Source of the DNA: Neotabrizicola shimadae
GTDB lineage: Bacteria > Pseudomonadota > Alphaproteobacteria > Rhodobacterales > Rhodobacteraceae
Direction: 5' to 3'
Length of the DNA stretch: 64,000 nucleotides
NCBI RefSeq assembly: GCF_019623905.1
Contig: NZ_CP069370.1
Span: 1,178,001-1,242,000, forward strand
The notes under the pieces: generated by a model
The model's input: the letters and a program-made list of their open reading frames with translations, nothing else
Told to the model about the DNA's origin: nothing
Databases searched by the model: none
Made by a program: the position numbers and the translations under genes
Shown here: piece after piece, positions 1 to 9,356 of the stretch
How positions within the stretch are numbered: position 1 is the stretch's first letter
Layout: every line of letters begins with the position of its first letter

Positions 1-137
1 ACGACCTTGTTGTTCATCGTGCCGCCGTACAGCGGGTGCGGATGCAGCACGATGGCAATGGGGGCGTCCTTGTCCTTCTGCGGATGGTAACGTCCTTCAA
101 GCCGACCCTCGGGGCCTGCAAAGATCACTTCGGGCAT
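1..137 (-). CDS. Alpha/beta hydrolase, N-terminal part (truncated by window edge)
   Basis: Only the first 45 codons are in the window, read on the minus strand from an ATG at 137. The peptide opens MPEVIFAGPEGRLEGRYHP and continues to a strand ending in VLHPHPLYGGTMNNKVV. The HPHPLYGGTM segment is the oxyanion-loop region of a family of short bacterial alpha/beta hydrolases (dienelactone-hydrolase or serine-aminopeptidase like) common in alphaproteobacteria. The nucleophile and the rest of the triad lie outside the window, so the substrate cannot be named. It is divergent from iscR and shares the 153-bp intergenic region with it. Confidence 0.75.
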   Translation of the reverse strand, partial: MPEVIFAGPEGRLEGRYHPQKDKDAPIAIVLHPHPLYGGTMNNKV

Positions 138-171
138 CGTCGTCCTGACCTGTAAGCTGGGCCCGCGATTG

Positions 172-207
172 TTGACTCTTTCGCTTGCCCAATCTAGAAC
201 CGTTCTA
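172..207 (+). promoter_or_regulatory. iscR-suf promoter with Iron-Rhodo-box operator
   Basis: A -35-like TTGACT at 172-177 is followed by 17 bp and a weak -10-like TAGAAC at 195-200. The -10 overlaps a perfect inverted repeat, tagaa-ccg-ttcta, at 195-207. This matches the Iron-Rhodo-box described for Rhodobacteraceae, to which the cluster-bound IscR binds as a repressor. An operator overlapping the -10 fits simple autorepression of the suf operon. The site is seen directly; the binding protein is inferred from the family and from the iscR gene starting at 291. Confidence 0.75.
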
Positions 208-290
208 AGGGCGGCGGCGCCGTCCAAAGGCTGGGCTTCAGGTAATGGCCCCGGCCTTGTGCGTCAATGGAAATGGCGGGGCGGGTCGCA

Positions 291-752
291 ATGAAACTCT
301 CTACCAAGGGGCGTTACGCAATGGTCGCCCTCGCCGATCTGGCCCTGGCAAGGGGCGAGGATCTGGTTTCGCTCGCCGAAATTGCCAAGCGCCAGGACAT
401 TTCGCTTCCTTATCTGGAGCAGCTTTTCGTGAAACTGCGCCGCGCGGGCCTGGTCGAGGCGGTGCGCGGGCCGGGCGGCGGCTACAAGTTGGCGAAAAGT
501 CCGGACGCCATCCGCATCTCCGAAGTGATGGAGGCGGTCGAGGAAACCGTGGATGCCATGCACACCGGGGCAGGGGCCAGCGGGGCGGTTTCGGGCACGC
601 GGGCGCAATCGCTGACCAACCGGCTGTGGGAAGGCTTGTCGGCCCATGTCTATGTTTTCCTGCACCAGACGCGCCTGTCCGATGTGATCCGCAACGAAAT
701 GCACCCCTGTCCGGCTGTTCCCGCGCTGTTCCGCGTGGTGGATGAGGAATGA
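291..752 (+). CDS. iscR: Rrf2-family Fe-S biogenesis regulator IscR (single-cysteine type)
   Basis: Transcriptional regulator of Fe-S cluster biogenesis, first gene of the suf operon. The 153-residue protein begins MKLSTKGRYAM, the canonical Rrf2 start, so I use the ATG at 291 rather than upstream starts. An N-terminal winged helix-turn-helix (about residues 10-65) is followed by the wing RGPGGGYKL. In classical IscR three cysteines near residues 92-104 hold a [2Fe-2S] cluster. Here that stretch has none (TGAGASGAVSGTRAQS), and the only cysteine is in HPCPAV near the C terminus. This is the arrangement reported for Rhodobacteraceae IscR, which still binds a cluster. It overlaps the next gene by 4 bp (ATGA). 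Confidence 0.9.
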   Translation: MKLSTKGRYAMVALADLALARGEDLVSLAEIAKRQDISLPYLEQLFVKLRRAGLVEAVRGPGGGYKLAKSPDAIRISEVMEAVEETVDAMHTGAGASGAVSGTRAQSLTNRLWEGLSAHVYVFLHQTRLSDVIRNEMHPCPAVPALFRVVDEE

Positions 753-1795
753 CCAGCCGCACCTACCTTGACTGGAACGCCACGGCGCCCCTTCGGCCCG
801 AGGCGCGCGCGGCCATGGCGGCGGCGATGGATGTCTTGGGCAATCCCTCTTCGGTCCATGCCGAGGGGCGGGCGGCCAAGGCGCTGATGGAACGCGCCCG
901 GTCCGACATCGCCACGGCGCTTGGCGCCGACGGGGCCGATATCGTCTTCACGTCGGGCGCGACCGAGGCGGCCGCGCTGGCCTGCGCCGGGCGCGGCCTG
1001 TCCTGCGCGGCGGTCGAGCACGATGCCGTCGCCGCCTGGTGCGCTGCCGGCCTGCCGGTCGATGCGCAGGGCAGGGTGGCGGTCGACGATCCGGCGCGCA
1101 CGGCCTTGCAACTGGCCAACTCCGAAACCGGGGTGGTGCAGGACCTGCCCGATGGCCTCGCCGTCAGCGACCTGACCCAGGCCTTCGGCAAGCTGCCGTT
1201 CGCTTTCAACTGGCTGGGCTGTCAGGCGGGGCTGGTCTCCGCGCACAAGCTGGGCGGGCCAAAGGGCGTGGGGGCGCTTGTGCTTCGCCGCGGCATCGAC
1301 CTGCCGGCTCAGCTGAAGGGCGGCGGGCAGGAAATGGGCCGACGCGCCGGAACCGAAAACCTGATCGGCATCGCAGGCTTTGCCGCCGCCGCCTCGGCCG
1401 CGTCGCGCGACCTGGCCGATGGGGTCTGGGATCGGGTGGCCCAAATTAGAAATATTCTAGAATCGGCATTGTCGGCGGCCGATTTGGGGACTATTTCGGT
1501 CGGAAATGCCGGGCCGCGCCTGCCGAACACGCTTTGCCTGATTGCTCCGGGCTGGAAGGGCGAGACGCAGGTGATGGCCATGGATCTGGCCGGTTTCGCC
1601 ATATCGGCGGGCTCGGCCTGCTCCAGCGGCAAGGTGCGCGCCAGCCGGGTGCTGCGCGCGATGGGGTATGGCGAGGCCGAGGCGGGGCAGGCGATCCGCG
1701 TCTCGATCGGGCCATCGACGACCGAGGAAGAAGTCCTGCGCTTCGCCGAGGTCTGGACAGCTGCCTGCCGCAAGGCGCGCGCGCGGGCGGCATGA
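749..1795 (+). CDS. IscS/NifS-type cysteine desulfurase
   Basis: PLP-dependent enzyme that takes sulfur from cysteine for Fe-S clusters. It opens [16 protein letters not shown] with [11 protein letters not shown], typical of class I (IscS/NifS) desulfurases. Visible key residues: His in VEHDAV, Asp and Gln in SDLTQAFGK, the PLP lysine in [10 protein letters not shown], and the persulfide cysteine in [10 protein letters not shown]. At 348 residues it is shorter than E. coli IscS (about 404), but no catalytic element is lost. It overlaps iscR by 4 bp and precedes sufB by 22 bp. A separate SufS-type desulfurase ends the same operon, so the locus carries two desulfurases. Codons around 1440-1465 are unusually AT-rich (see the regulatory site there). 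Confidence 0.9.
   Translation: MTSRTYLDWNATAPLRPEARAAMAAAMDVLGNPSSVHAEGRAAKALMERARSDIATALGADGADIVFTSGATEAAALACAGRGLSCAAVEHDAVAAWCAAGLPVDAQGRVAVDDPARTALQLANSETGVVQDLPDGLAVSDLTQAFGKLPFAFNWLGCQAGLVSAHKLGGPKGVGALVLRRGIDLPAQLKGGGQEMGRRAGTENLIGIAGFAAAASAASRDLADGVWDRVAQIRNILESALSAADLGTISVGNAGPRLPNTLCLIAPGWKGETQVMAMDLAGFAISAGSACSSGKVRASRVLRAMGYGEAEAGQAIRVSIGPSTTEEEVLRFAEVWTAACRKARARAA
1447..1459 (+). promoter_or_regulatory. Second Iron-Rhodo-box, inside the desulfurase gene
   Basis: The 13-mer tagaa-ata-ttcta has exactly the arms and 3-bp spacer of the operator upstream of iscR. It lies in the coding frame as part of codons att aga aat att cta gaa, including AGA and CTA, which are rare in GC-rich Rhodobacteraceae. 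That suggests selection on the DNA itself. It is 358 bp upstream of sufB. I see no convincing -35/-10 pair beside it, so whether it serves an internal promoter or a roadblock is unknown. Confidence 0.5.
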
Positions 1796-1817
1796 GACAG
1801 GAACGGGAGTAGGGCCA

Positions 1818-3326
<1,509 letters not shown>

Positions 3327-3380
3327 CGGTCGCAAAATGGGTCCCATCGCATCACATTTGCGCCTTGCTGGCCCATTAGC

Positions 3381-3403
3381 CCCGATCCTCGAAAGGGATC
3401 GGG
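3381..3403 (+). other. 8-bp stem hairpin before the membrane-protein gene
   Basis: cccgatcc (3381-3388) and ggatcggg (3396-3403) form a perfect stem with a 7-nt loop in the 86-bp gap after sufB. No T-run follows, and the next gene starts at 3413 with its AGAAGG ribosome site right after the stem. It could be a partial attenuator or an RNA-processing or stability element separating sufB from the accessory genes. Confidence 0.4.
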
Positions 3404-3412
3404 AGAAGGCCG

Positions 3413-3967
3413 ATGCTTGCGGACGGCATATCGTCGGGACATGCGGATTTCGCGCGCCGGGTCGCGCGCATCAACTCGGGCGCGGCCTCGTCAAAGCGCA
3501 CGCTCTTCGTGGGCGTGGACGAAAGCTATGTGATCCCCGTGAACTCCGGCAAGGCGGCGCAGCGCGGCCCCGCCCCGGCAGCGGCCCTGCGCAACGCGCT
3601 GGAGCCTCTGTCGCTGGTCCTGGCCTTTGCCATCGGCATTGCGGCGCATGGCTTGGCCATGGTGGCGCGGTTCCACCTCGTCGGCCTGCCGCGGGTGAAA
3701 GCCTCGCCCGATCTGGAAATGCTGACCCAGTTCGTCCTGGGCTTTCTGCTTGCGCTGATCTGCGCGCGGGCGCTGCGGATGCGCGGCTCGTCGCAGCAGA
3801 TCGCCCGCTCCCTCGGCGTCGTGGCGGCGGTGCTTCTGTTCCACAACATGGTGCACCTTTACCCCGAGGCGTTCGGCCGTGTCTTCACGCCCCTCTGGGT
3901 GGCCGACGTGGTGACCTCGACCAAGCCTCATTCCCTCCTGTTCCGGGGGCTCAGCTTCGTGTTCTGA
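3413..3967 (+). CDS. Hypothetical membrane protein in the suf operon
   Basis: A 184-residue protein I do not recognise. Residues 1-60 are soluble and polar. From about residue 60 there are hydrophobic stretches ([58 protein letters not shown]) suggesting three membrane helices, with a short tail ending [10 protein letters not shown]. The ATG at 3413 has an AGAAGG site at good spacing. It sits between sufB and sufC on the same strand, so it is probably co-transcribed; no role in cluster assembly can be claimed. Confidence 0.7.
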   Translation: MLADGISSGHADFARRVARINSGAASSKRTLFVGVDESYVIPVNSGKAAQRGPAPAAALRNALEPLSLVLAFAIGIAAHGLAMVARFHLVGLPRVKASPDLEMLTQFVLGFLLALICARALRMRGSSQQIARSLGVVAAVLLFHNMVHLYPEAFGRVFTPLWVADVVTSTKPHSLLFRGLSFVF

Positions 3968-3980
3968 GCGGGGGGGCGGC

Positions 3981-4292
3981 ATGATCGTCACCACCACCCC
4001 CTCGGTCGAAGGCTACCAGATCGCCGAATACCTGGGCATCGTCACGGGCGAAGCGATCATGGGCGCCAACATCGTCCGCGATTTCTTTGCCGGCGTGACC
4101 GATATCATCGGGGGCCGCTCGGGCGCCTACGAGGCGAAGCTGGCCGATGCCCGCGAAACCGCCCTGTCGGAAATGCAGGCCCGCGCGGCAGAACGAGGCG
4201 CCACCGCCGTTGTCGGCGTTGACCTCGATTACGAAGTGATCGGCCAGATGCTCATGGTCTCGGCCTCGGGCACGGCGGTGCGCCTTGGCTGA
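3981..4292 (+). CDS. UPF0145/YbjQ-like small protein
   Basis: A 103-residue protein of the UPF0145 (YbjQ, putative heavy-metal-binding) family. Recognisable features are the opening [21 protein letters not shown], the [29 protein letters not shown] core and the [13 protein letters not shown] segment that forms the conserved second half. These small proteins assemble into homo-oligomers; their function is not established. The start follows a G-rich tract 13 bp after the preceding gene. Its place in the suf operon, with a suspected metal link, is suggestive only. Confidence 0.85.
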   Translation: MIVTTTPSVEGYQIAEYLGIVTGEAIMGANIVRDFFAGVTDIIGGRSGAYEAKLADARETALSEMQARAAERGATAVVGVDLDYEVIGQMLMVSASGTAVRLG

Positions 4293-4296
4293 CGCG

Positions 4297-4905
4297 ATGG
4301 TGCCAGAACCTGCCGCCCATGATCCGGGCCGCCCGGTGCTGACCTTCCCCGAAGAGGTCGCAGCCGAGGTACGGGCCGCCTACAGCCGTGCGCGCGTCAT
4401 CCTGGAATATGGCGCCGGCGGGTCCACCGCCATGGGCGCCGAACTCAAGGATCGTCTCGTCTTCACCGTGGAAAGCGATCCCGACTGGATCGCGCGGCTC
4501 GATATCTGGCTCACCAACCACCCCGCGCAGGCCGACCTTCGCCTGCACCGCGCCGATATCGGCGAGGTCAAGCGGTGGGGCTATCCCGCGACCAACCGTG
4601 CCTTCCGCAAATGGCCAGACTATGCCCTTTCGGTCTGGGACCGGCCCGATTTCGTGCAGCCCGACACGATCCTGATCGACGGCCGTTTTCGCGTAGCCTG
4701 CTTCCTGACGGCGCTGGTGCGCAGCACCGCGCCCGTAACCCTGATCTGGGACGATTATGCCGACCGCCCGCATTACCACGCGGTCGAACAGGTGCTGCGT
4801 CCCGCCGCAACCCACGGCCGCATGGCCCGCTTCGAACTGGTTCCGATGCCCCTGCCGCCCGCGGCGCTGCGGCTTCTGGCCGAAAGCTACATGGATCCGC
4901 GCTAG
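4297..4905 (+). CDS. Rossmann-fold protein, methyltransferase-like
   Basis: About 202 residues from the ATG at 4297; an in-frame TTG at 4285 would overlap the preceding stop and is less likely. The segment VILEYGAGGSTAMGAE resembles motif I of class I SAM-dependent methyltransferases, followed by an acidic strand end VFTVESDPDW (motif II position). DTILIDGRFR and VTLIWDDY occupy the later strands. Similar proteins are often annotated simply as hypothetical or SAM-dependent methyltransferase. No substrate can be inferred. It lies 41 bp before sufC. Confidence 0.65.
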   Translation: MVPEPAAHDPGRPVLTFPEEVAAEVRAAYSRARVILEYGAGGSTAMGAELKDRLVFTVESDPDWIARLDIWLTNHPAQADLRLHRADIGEVKRWGYPATNRAFRKWPDYALSVWDRPDFVQPDTILIDGRFRVACFLTALVRSTAPVTLIWDDYADRPHYHAVEQVLRPAATHGRMARFELVPMPLPPAALRLLAESYMDPR

Positions 4906-4946
4906 AGCCGCAGGCCGCCCGCGCGCACCGAACACACGAGGAAATC

Positions 4947-5699
4947 ATGCTGGAAATCAACAATCTGCACGTCAAACTTGAAGAGGAAGACAAGGTCATC
5001 CTCCGCGGGGTCGATCTCAGTGTGAAGGCCGGTGAAGTCCATGCCATCATGGGTCCGAACGGCTCGGGCAAGTCCACCCTGTCCTATGTCCTGTCGGGTC
5101 GCGACGGCTATGAAGTCACCGACGGCACGGCCACGCTGGATGGTGCCGACCTTCTGGCGATGGAGCCGGAAGAACGCGCCGCCGCCGGCCTGTTCCTTGC
5201 CTTCCAGTATCCCGTGGAAATCCCCGGCGTCGGCAACATGACCTTCCTGCGCACCGCGCTGAACGCACAGCGCAAGGCGCGCGGCGAGTCGGAAGTCAGC
5301 GCGGGTGACTTCCTCAAACTCGTGCGCGAAAAGGCGAAGAACCTGAAGATCGACGCCGAAATGCTGAAGCGCCCCGTCAACGTGGGCTTTTCCGGTGGCG
5401 AGAAGAAGCGCAATGAAATCCTCCAGATGGCGATGCTGGAGCCGAAGATGTGCATCCTCGACGAAACCGACTCGGGGCTGGACGTCGATGCGATGAAGCT
5501 GGTGTCCGAAGGCGTGAACGCGCTGCGCGACGCCGGCCGGTCCTTCCTGGTGATCACCCACTACCAGCGGCTGCTCGATCACATCAAGCCGGACGTGGTG
5601 CACATCATGGCGGCGGGCCGCATCATCAAGACCGGCGGGCCGGAACTGGCGCTCGAGGTCGAACACAACGGCTATGCCGACATCCTGGCGGAGGGCTGA
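4947..5699 (+). CDS. sufC: Fe-S assembly ATPase SufC
   Basis: ABC-type ATPase of the SufBC2D complex; hydrolysis drives the conformational change that exposes the cluster-assembly site. The 250-residue protein has Walker A GPNGSGKST (residues 36-44), the Q-loop in FLAFQYPVEIPG, the signature FSGGEKKRNEI, Walker B MCILDETDSGLD with the SufC-typical ETDSGLDVDA, and the switch histidine in ITHYQR. The ATG at 4947 follows GAGGAA at suitable spacing. sufD starts 2 bp after its stop. Confidence 0.97.
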   Translation: MLEINNLHVKLEEEDKVILRGVDLSVKAGEVHAIMGPNGSGKSTLSYVLSGRDGYEVTDGTATLDGADLLAMEPEERAAAGLFLAFQYPVEIPGVGNMTFLRTALNAQRKARGESEVSAGDFLKLVREKAKNLKIDAEMLKRPVNVGFSGGEKKRNEILQMAMLEPKMCILDETDSGLDVDAMKLVSEGVNALRDAGRSFLVITHYQRLLDHIKPDVVHIMAAGRIIKTGGPELALEVEHNGYADILAEG

Positions 5700-5701
5700 C
5701 C

Positions 5702-6985
5702 ATGGCTTTGCCGCAGGCGAAACAGGATCAGCTGTCGGCGCGGATCGCCGGGCTTTCCTTCGCGCCGGGGGGATGGCTTGGCGCCGCGCGGGCCGAGGCG
5801 CTGTCGCGCCTGGCCGGCATGGGCCTGCCGGGCCGGCGCGACGAATACTGGCGCTACACCGATCCGGCACCACTGACCGGCGCCCTGCGCCCGGCTGCGC
5901 TTTTCGATGCCGGTGACGAGCCGCCGCTGTTCGATGGCATCGACCGGGTGAAACTGGTCTTTGTCGATGGCGTGTTCGATGCCGGCGCCTCGGACGATCC
6001 GGCCCTCGCCGGGGTCGAGATCGAACGCCTGTCCCAGGTGGGCACGACCGATATCCACTGGGCGCGCGATCTTTACGGCGTGCTGGAAGCGCGCGGTCAA
6101 AGCCCGGTTGCCCGGCCCCTTGCCGCGATGAACTCGGCCTTCGCCACAGACGGGCTGCTGATCCGCGTCACAGGAAAGGCCGAAAGGCCTGTTTCCCTGA
6201 TTTATCGTCATGAATCAGAGCATTCCGACGCGATCCTGCACCACTGCATCAAGCTTGAGGATGGTGCCGAACTGACCGTTCTGGAAAACGGCCCCGCGGC
6301 GGCGCGCTTCTGCAAGGTGATGGAGGTCGAGGTCGGGGACGGCGCGCGCTTCCACCATGTCCGCGCCCAGGGCCGCGACCATGAACGGGTGGCCGTGACC
6401 CACATCTTCGCCCGCATCGGGCGCGAGGCGCTGTTCAAGTCCTTCACCCTCACGGCCAATGGCCGGCTCACCCGCAACGAGGCGGTGCTGGAACTGGTGG
6501 GCGACGACAGTCTGGCCCATGTGGCCGGCGCCGCCATGGGAGACGGCGATTTCCTGCATGACGACACGGTCTTCGTGACCCATGCCGCCGAACGCTGCGA
6601 AAGCCGCCAGGTGTTCAAGAAGGTGCTGCGCCACGGCGCGACCGGCGTGTTCCAGGGCAAGATCCTGGTGAAGCAGGGCGCGCAAAAGACCGACGGCTAC
6701 CAGATCAGCCAGTCTCTTCTTCTCGACGACGACAGCCAGTTCCTCGCCAAGCCCGAGCTGGAAATCTACGCCGACGACGTGAAATGCTCGCACGGCTCCA
6801 CCTCCGGCGCCATCGACGACACGGCGCTCTTCTACCTCCGCTCGCGCGGCGTGCCCTACCGCCAGGCGCAATCGCTTCTCGTGCTGGCCTTCCTCGCCGA
6901 AGCCATCGCCGAGATCGAGGATGAACGCCTGGCCGAAGACATCCGCTCGCGCCTGGAAGGCTGGCTCTCGCGGCACGAAGGCTGA
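5702..6985 (+). CDS. sufD: Fe-S cluster assembly protein SufD
   Basis: Paralogue and partner of SufB in the SufBC2D scaffold. The 427-residue protein opens MALPQAKQDQLSARIAGL. Its C-terminal half carries the beta-helix and UPF0051 signature (RCESRQVFKKVLRHGATGVFQG, KTDGYQISQSLLLDD, KCSHGSTSGAIDDTALFYLRSRG). The conserved His in KCSHG is present. The start is the first ATG after sufC, 2 bp downstream, indicating tight co-translation. A short gene for a membrane protein follows 1 bp after its stop. Confidence 0.96.
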   Translation: MALPQAKQDQLSARIAGLSFAPGGWLGAARAEALSRLAGMGLPGRRDEYWRYTDPAPLTGALRPAALFDAGDEPPLFDGIDRVKLVFVDGVFDAGASDDPALAGVEIERLSQVGTTDIHWARDLYGVLEARGQSPVARPLAAMNSAFATDGLLIRVTGKAERPVSLIYRHESEHSDAILHHCIKLEDGAELTVLENGPAAARFCKVMEVEVGDGARFHHVRAQGRDHERVAVTHIFARIGREALFKSFTLTANGRLTRNEAVLELVGDDSLAHVAGAAMGDGDFLHDDTVFVTHAAERCESRQVFKKVLRHGATGVFQGKILVKQGAQKTDGYQISQSLLLDDDSQFLAKPELEIYADDVKCSHGSTSGAIDDTALFYLRSRGVPYRQAQSLLVLAFLAEAIAEIEDERLAEDIRSRLEGWLSRHEG

Positions 6986-6986
6986 C

Positions 6987-7502
6987 ATGTCGATCACGGC
7001 CGATATCCTGGCGGCCTGGAAGGGACCGCGCCGGTTCATCCGGGCCAAACTGGCGGACCGCCCGCGCGAGGCGACCGTGCTGGTGCTGATGATGGCCGCC
7101 TGCGTGCTGGCCTTCATCGCCCGCTGGCCCGCGCTCGCCCGCCAGGCCGAACTGGACCGCCGCATGGCAGAGGCCGGCGGGATGGCCCCCGACCAGATCC
7201 CCAGCCTCCAGGCGCTCATGGGCATCAACCTCTTCGTCCTGGTCTTCGTCCTGCCGCTCCTCCTCTTTGCCGTGGCCGCCCTCAGCCACCTCGTCGCCCG
7301 CGCCTTCGGCGGCCGGGGCGACCACGCCGCCGCCCGGCTCGCGCTTGTCTGGGCCTTCCTCGCCGCCGCGCCCGCCATGCTGTTCCAGGGCCTCCTTGCC
7401 GGTCTCGCCGGGCCCGGCCTGCAACTCACCCTGGTCGGCGCCGCTGTTGCCCTGGCCTTCCTGTGGCTCTGGCTGTCCATGCTGATCGAGGCAGAGAGCT
7501 GA
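6987..7502 (+). CDS. YIP1-family-like membrane protein (first of two)
   Basis: A 171-residue membrane protein with an N-terminal amphipathic segment (MSITADILAAWKGPRRF) and about four hydrophobic helices. The LSHLVARAFGGRG motif between helices is shared with the next gene (VHLVGRAFGGQG), so the two are tandem paralogues. The pattern resembles the bacterial YIP1/DUF1282 family. The start is 1 bp after the sufD stop and the stop is 1 bp from the next ATG. Function unknown; it could influence membrane association of Suf partners, but nothing in the sequence shows that. Confidence 0.75.
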   Translation: MSITADILAAWKGPRRFIRAKLADRPREATVLVLMMAACVLAFIARWPALARQAELDRRMAEAGGMAPDQIPSLQALMGINLFVLVFVLPLLLFAVAALSHLVARAFGGRGDHAAARLALVWAFLAAAPAMLFQGLLAGLAGPGLQLTLVGAAVALAFLWLWLSMLIEAES

Positions 7503-7503
7503 G

Positions 7504-8082
7504 ATGACAAACCCCGTCGAGGAACTCGCCCGCTTCGCCCTCTACACGCTGCGCTCCCCCCGCGGCGCCGCGCGCGAGCTGTTGCAGATGAACCTCGCCC
7601 CCGCCGTGGCCTGGACCGCTCTCGCGCTGGTCTGCATCCTCTCTGCGCTGATGTTCCACCTCACGCTCGGCCTTCTCGCCGCCGGCGACCCGGCCGAGCT
7701 TGGCGAGATCGCGGCCAGCCCCTTCGGCACCGTGCTCCTGTCGGGCATGGCGCTTCTGATCCTCGTCTTCGGGGTGCATCTCGTCGGCCGCGCCTTCGGC
7801 GGCCAGGGAGAGCTGACCGGCGCGGTGGTCCTCGTCAGCTGGCTCCAGGCGATCTTCCTTCTCCTGCAAGCGGTTCAGGTCCTGTTCATGCTGACCGTCC
7901 CGCTTCTGGCCGATGTCATCGGCACGCTCGGGCTGGTGCTGTTCTTCTGGCTGCTCGCCCCCTTCGTGACCGAACTGCACGGGTTCCGTTCGGTCTGGAG
8001 CGTGCTCTTCGGCATCATCGGCTCGGCCTTCGCCATCGCGCTGGTCCTGTCCCTTCTTCTCGTCACCCTTGCGGGAGCCTGA
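7504..8082 (+). CDS. YIP1-family-like membrane protein (second of two)
   Basis: A 192-residue integral membrane protein with about five hydrophobic segments. It starts with a soluble stretch, MTNPVEELARFALYTLRSPRGAARELL, typical of bacterial YIP1-family members. It shares the HLVxRAFGGxG motif with its upstream neighbour and is probably a duplicate of it. It sits immediately before sufS (3 bp gap), so it belongs to the suf transcription unit. The biochemical role is unknown. Confidence 0.78.
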   Translation: MTNPVEELARFALYTLRSPRGAARELLQMNLAPAVAWTALALVCILSALMFHLTLGLLAAGDPAELGEIAASPFGTVLLSGMALLILVFGVHLVGRAFGGQGELTGAVVLVSWLQAIFLLLQAVQVLFMLTVPLLADVIGTLGLVLFFWLLAPFVTELHGFRSVWSVLFGIIGSAFAIALVLSLLLVTLAGA

Positions 8083-8085
8083 GCC

Positions 8086-9306
8086 ATGTACGACGTCGCC
8101 CAAGTGCGCGCCGATTTCCCGATCCTGTCGCGCAAGGTGAACGGCAAGCCGCTGGTCTATCTCGACAACGGCGCCAGCGCGCAGAAACCCCAGGTGGTGA
8201 TCGACGCAGTGACGCGCGGCTATGCCGAAGACTACGCCAACGTCCACCGCGGCCTGCACACGCTTTCGACCATTTCGACCGAGAAATACGAAGCCGTGCG
8301 CGGCATCATCGCGCGCTTCCTGAACGCTGCCACCGAGGAAGAGATCGTCTTCACCTCCGGCACGACCGAGGGCATCAACCTCGTCTCCTACGCCTGGGCC
8401 GCTCCGCGGCTTCAGCCTGGCGACGAGATCGTGCTCTCGATCATGGAACACCACGCCAACATCGTGCCCTGGCATTTCCTGCGCGAACGGCAGGGCGTGG
8501 TGCTGAAATGGGTCGATGTCGATGCCAATGGCGACCTCGATCCCCAGGCGGTGATCGACGCCATCGGCCCGCGCACGAAACTCGTCGCCATCACCCATAT
8601 GTCCAACGTCCTGGGCACCGTGGTCGATGTGGCGGCCATCTGCCACGCCGCCCGCGAAAGGGGCGTTCCCGTGCTCGTCGATGGCAGCCAGGCCGCTGTC
8701 CATATGCCGGTGGATGTGCAGGCCATCGGCTGCGACTTCTACGCCGTCACCGGGCACAAACTGTACGGGCCAAGCGGTTCGGGCGCGATCTATATCCGTC
8801 CCGACCGCATGGCCGAAATGCGCCCCTTCCTCGGCGGCGGCGACATGATCCGCGAGGTCACGCGCGATACCGTCACCTGGGCCGATCCGCCCATGAAGTT
8901 CGAGGCCGGCACCCCCGGCATCGTCAACCAGATCGGCCTGGGCGTGGCGCTCGACTACCTCACCACCCTTGGCATGGACAACATCGCCGCGCATGAACGG
9001 ATGCTCCGCGACTACGCGCGCACGCGCCTCGATGGCCTGAACTGGCTGAAGGTGCAGGGCAATTCCGCCACCAAGGGCGCGATCTTCAGCTTCTCGCTGC
9101 AAGGCGCAGCCCATGCGCATGACATCTCGACCGTGCTCGACAAGCGCGGCATCGCGGTGCGCGCCGGCACGCATTGTGCCATGCCGCTTATGCAGCACAT
9201 GGGCGTCACGGCGACCTGCCGCGCCTCCTTCGGCCTCTACAACACCACCGAAGAGGTCGATGCCCTGGTCTCCGCGCTGGAGCTTTGCCACGATCTCTTC
9301 GGCTGA
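8086..9306 (+). CDS. sufS: Cysteine desulfurase SufS
   Basis: PLP-dependent group II cysteine desulfurase that supplies persulfide sulfur to SufBCD, normally through a SufE or SufU partner; neither is present in the window. The 406-residue protein has the SufS pattern: YLDNGASAQKP, NVHRGLHTLS, the EHHAN histidine, DGSQAAVHMPVDVQAIGCDF, the PLP lysine in TGHKLYGPSG and the active-site cysteine in RAGTHCAMPLM. The start follows GGGAG 9 bp upstream. It ends the suf operon at a strong hairpin. It coexists with the IscS-type desulfurase at 749. Confidence 0.97.
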   Translation: MYDVAQVRADFPILSRKVNGKPLVYLDNGASAQKPQVVIDAVTRGYAEDYANVHRGLHTLSTISTEKYEAVRGIIARFLNAATEEEIVFTSGTTEGINLVSYAWAAPRLQPGDEIVLSIMEHHANIVPWHFLRERQGVVLKWVDVDANGDLDPQAVIDAIGPRTKLVAITHMSNVLGTVVDVAAICHAARERGVPVLVDGSQAAVHMPVDVQAIGCDFYAVTGHKLYGPSGSGAIYIRPDRMAEMRPFLGGGDMIREVTRDTVTWADPPMKFEAGTPGIVNQIGLGVALDYLTTLGMDNIAAHERMLRDYARTRLDGLNWLKVQGNSATKGAIFSFSLQGAAHAHDISTVLDKRGIAVRAGTHCAMPLMQHMGVTATCRASFGLYNTTEEVDALVSALELCHDLFG

Positions 9307-9320
9307 CGAACCCGCAGTTT

Positions 9321-9346
9321 CGGGCGGGGCCAAAGGCTCCCGCCCG
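9321..9346. terminator. Bidirectional hairpin between sufS and the metalloprotease gene
   Basis: cgggcggg (9321-9328) pairs with cccgcccg (9339-9346), and an inner gcc/ggc pair continues the stem around an aaa loop. It lies between two convergent stop codons (9306 and 9357), so it can end transcription from both sides. No long T-run follows in either direction. Confidence 0.65.
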
Positions 9347-9356
9347 TCCTGTCAGG

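Noticed and set aside
4285-4296. TTG at 4285 as start of the Rossmann-fold protein
   Set aside because: Overlaps the UPF0145 stop and lacks a ribosome site; ATG 4297 adds no loss of conserved sequence.
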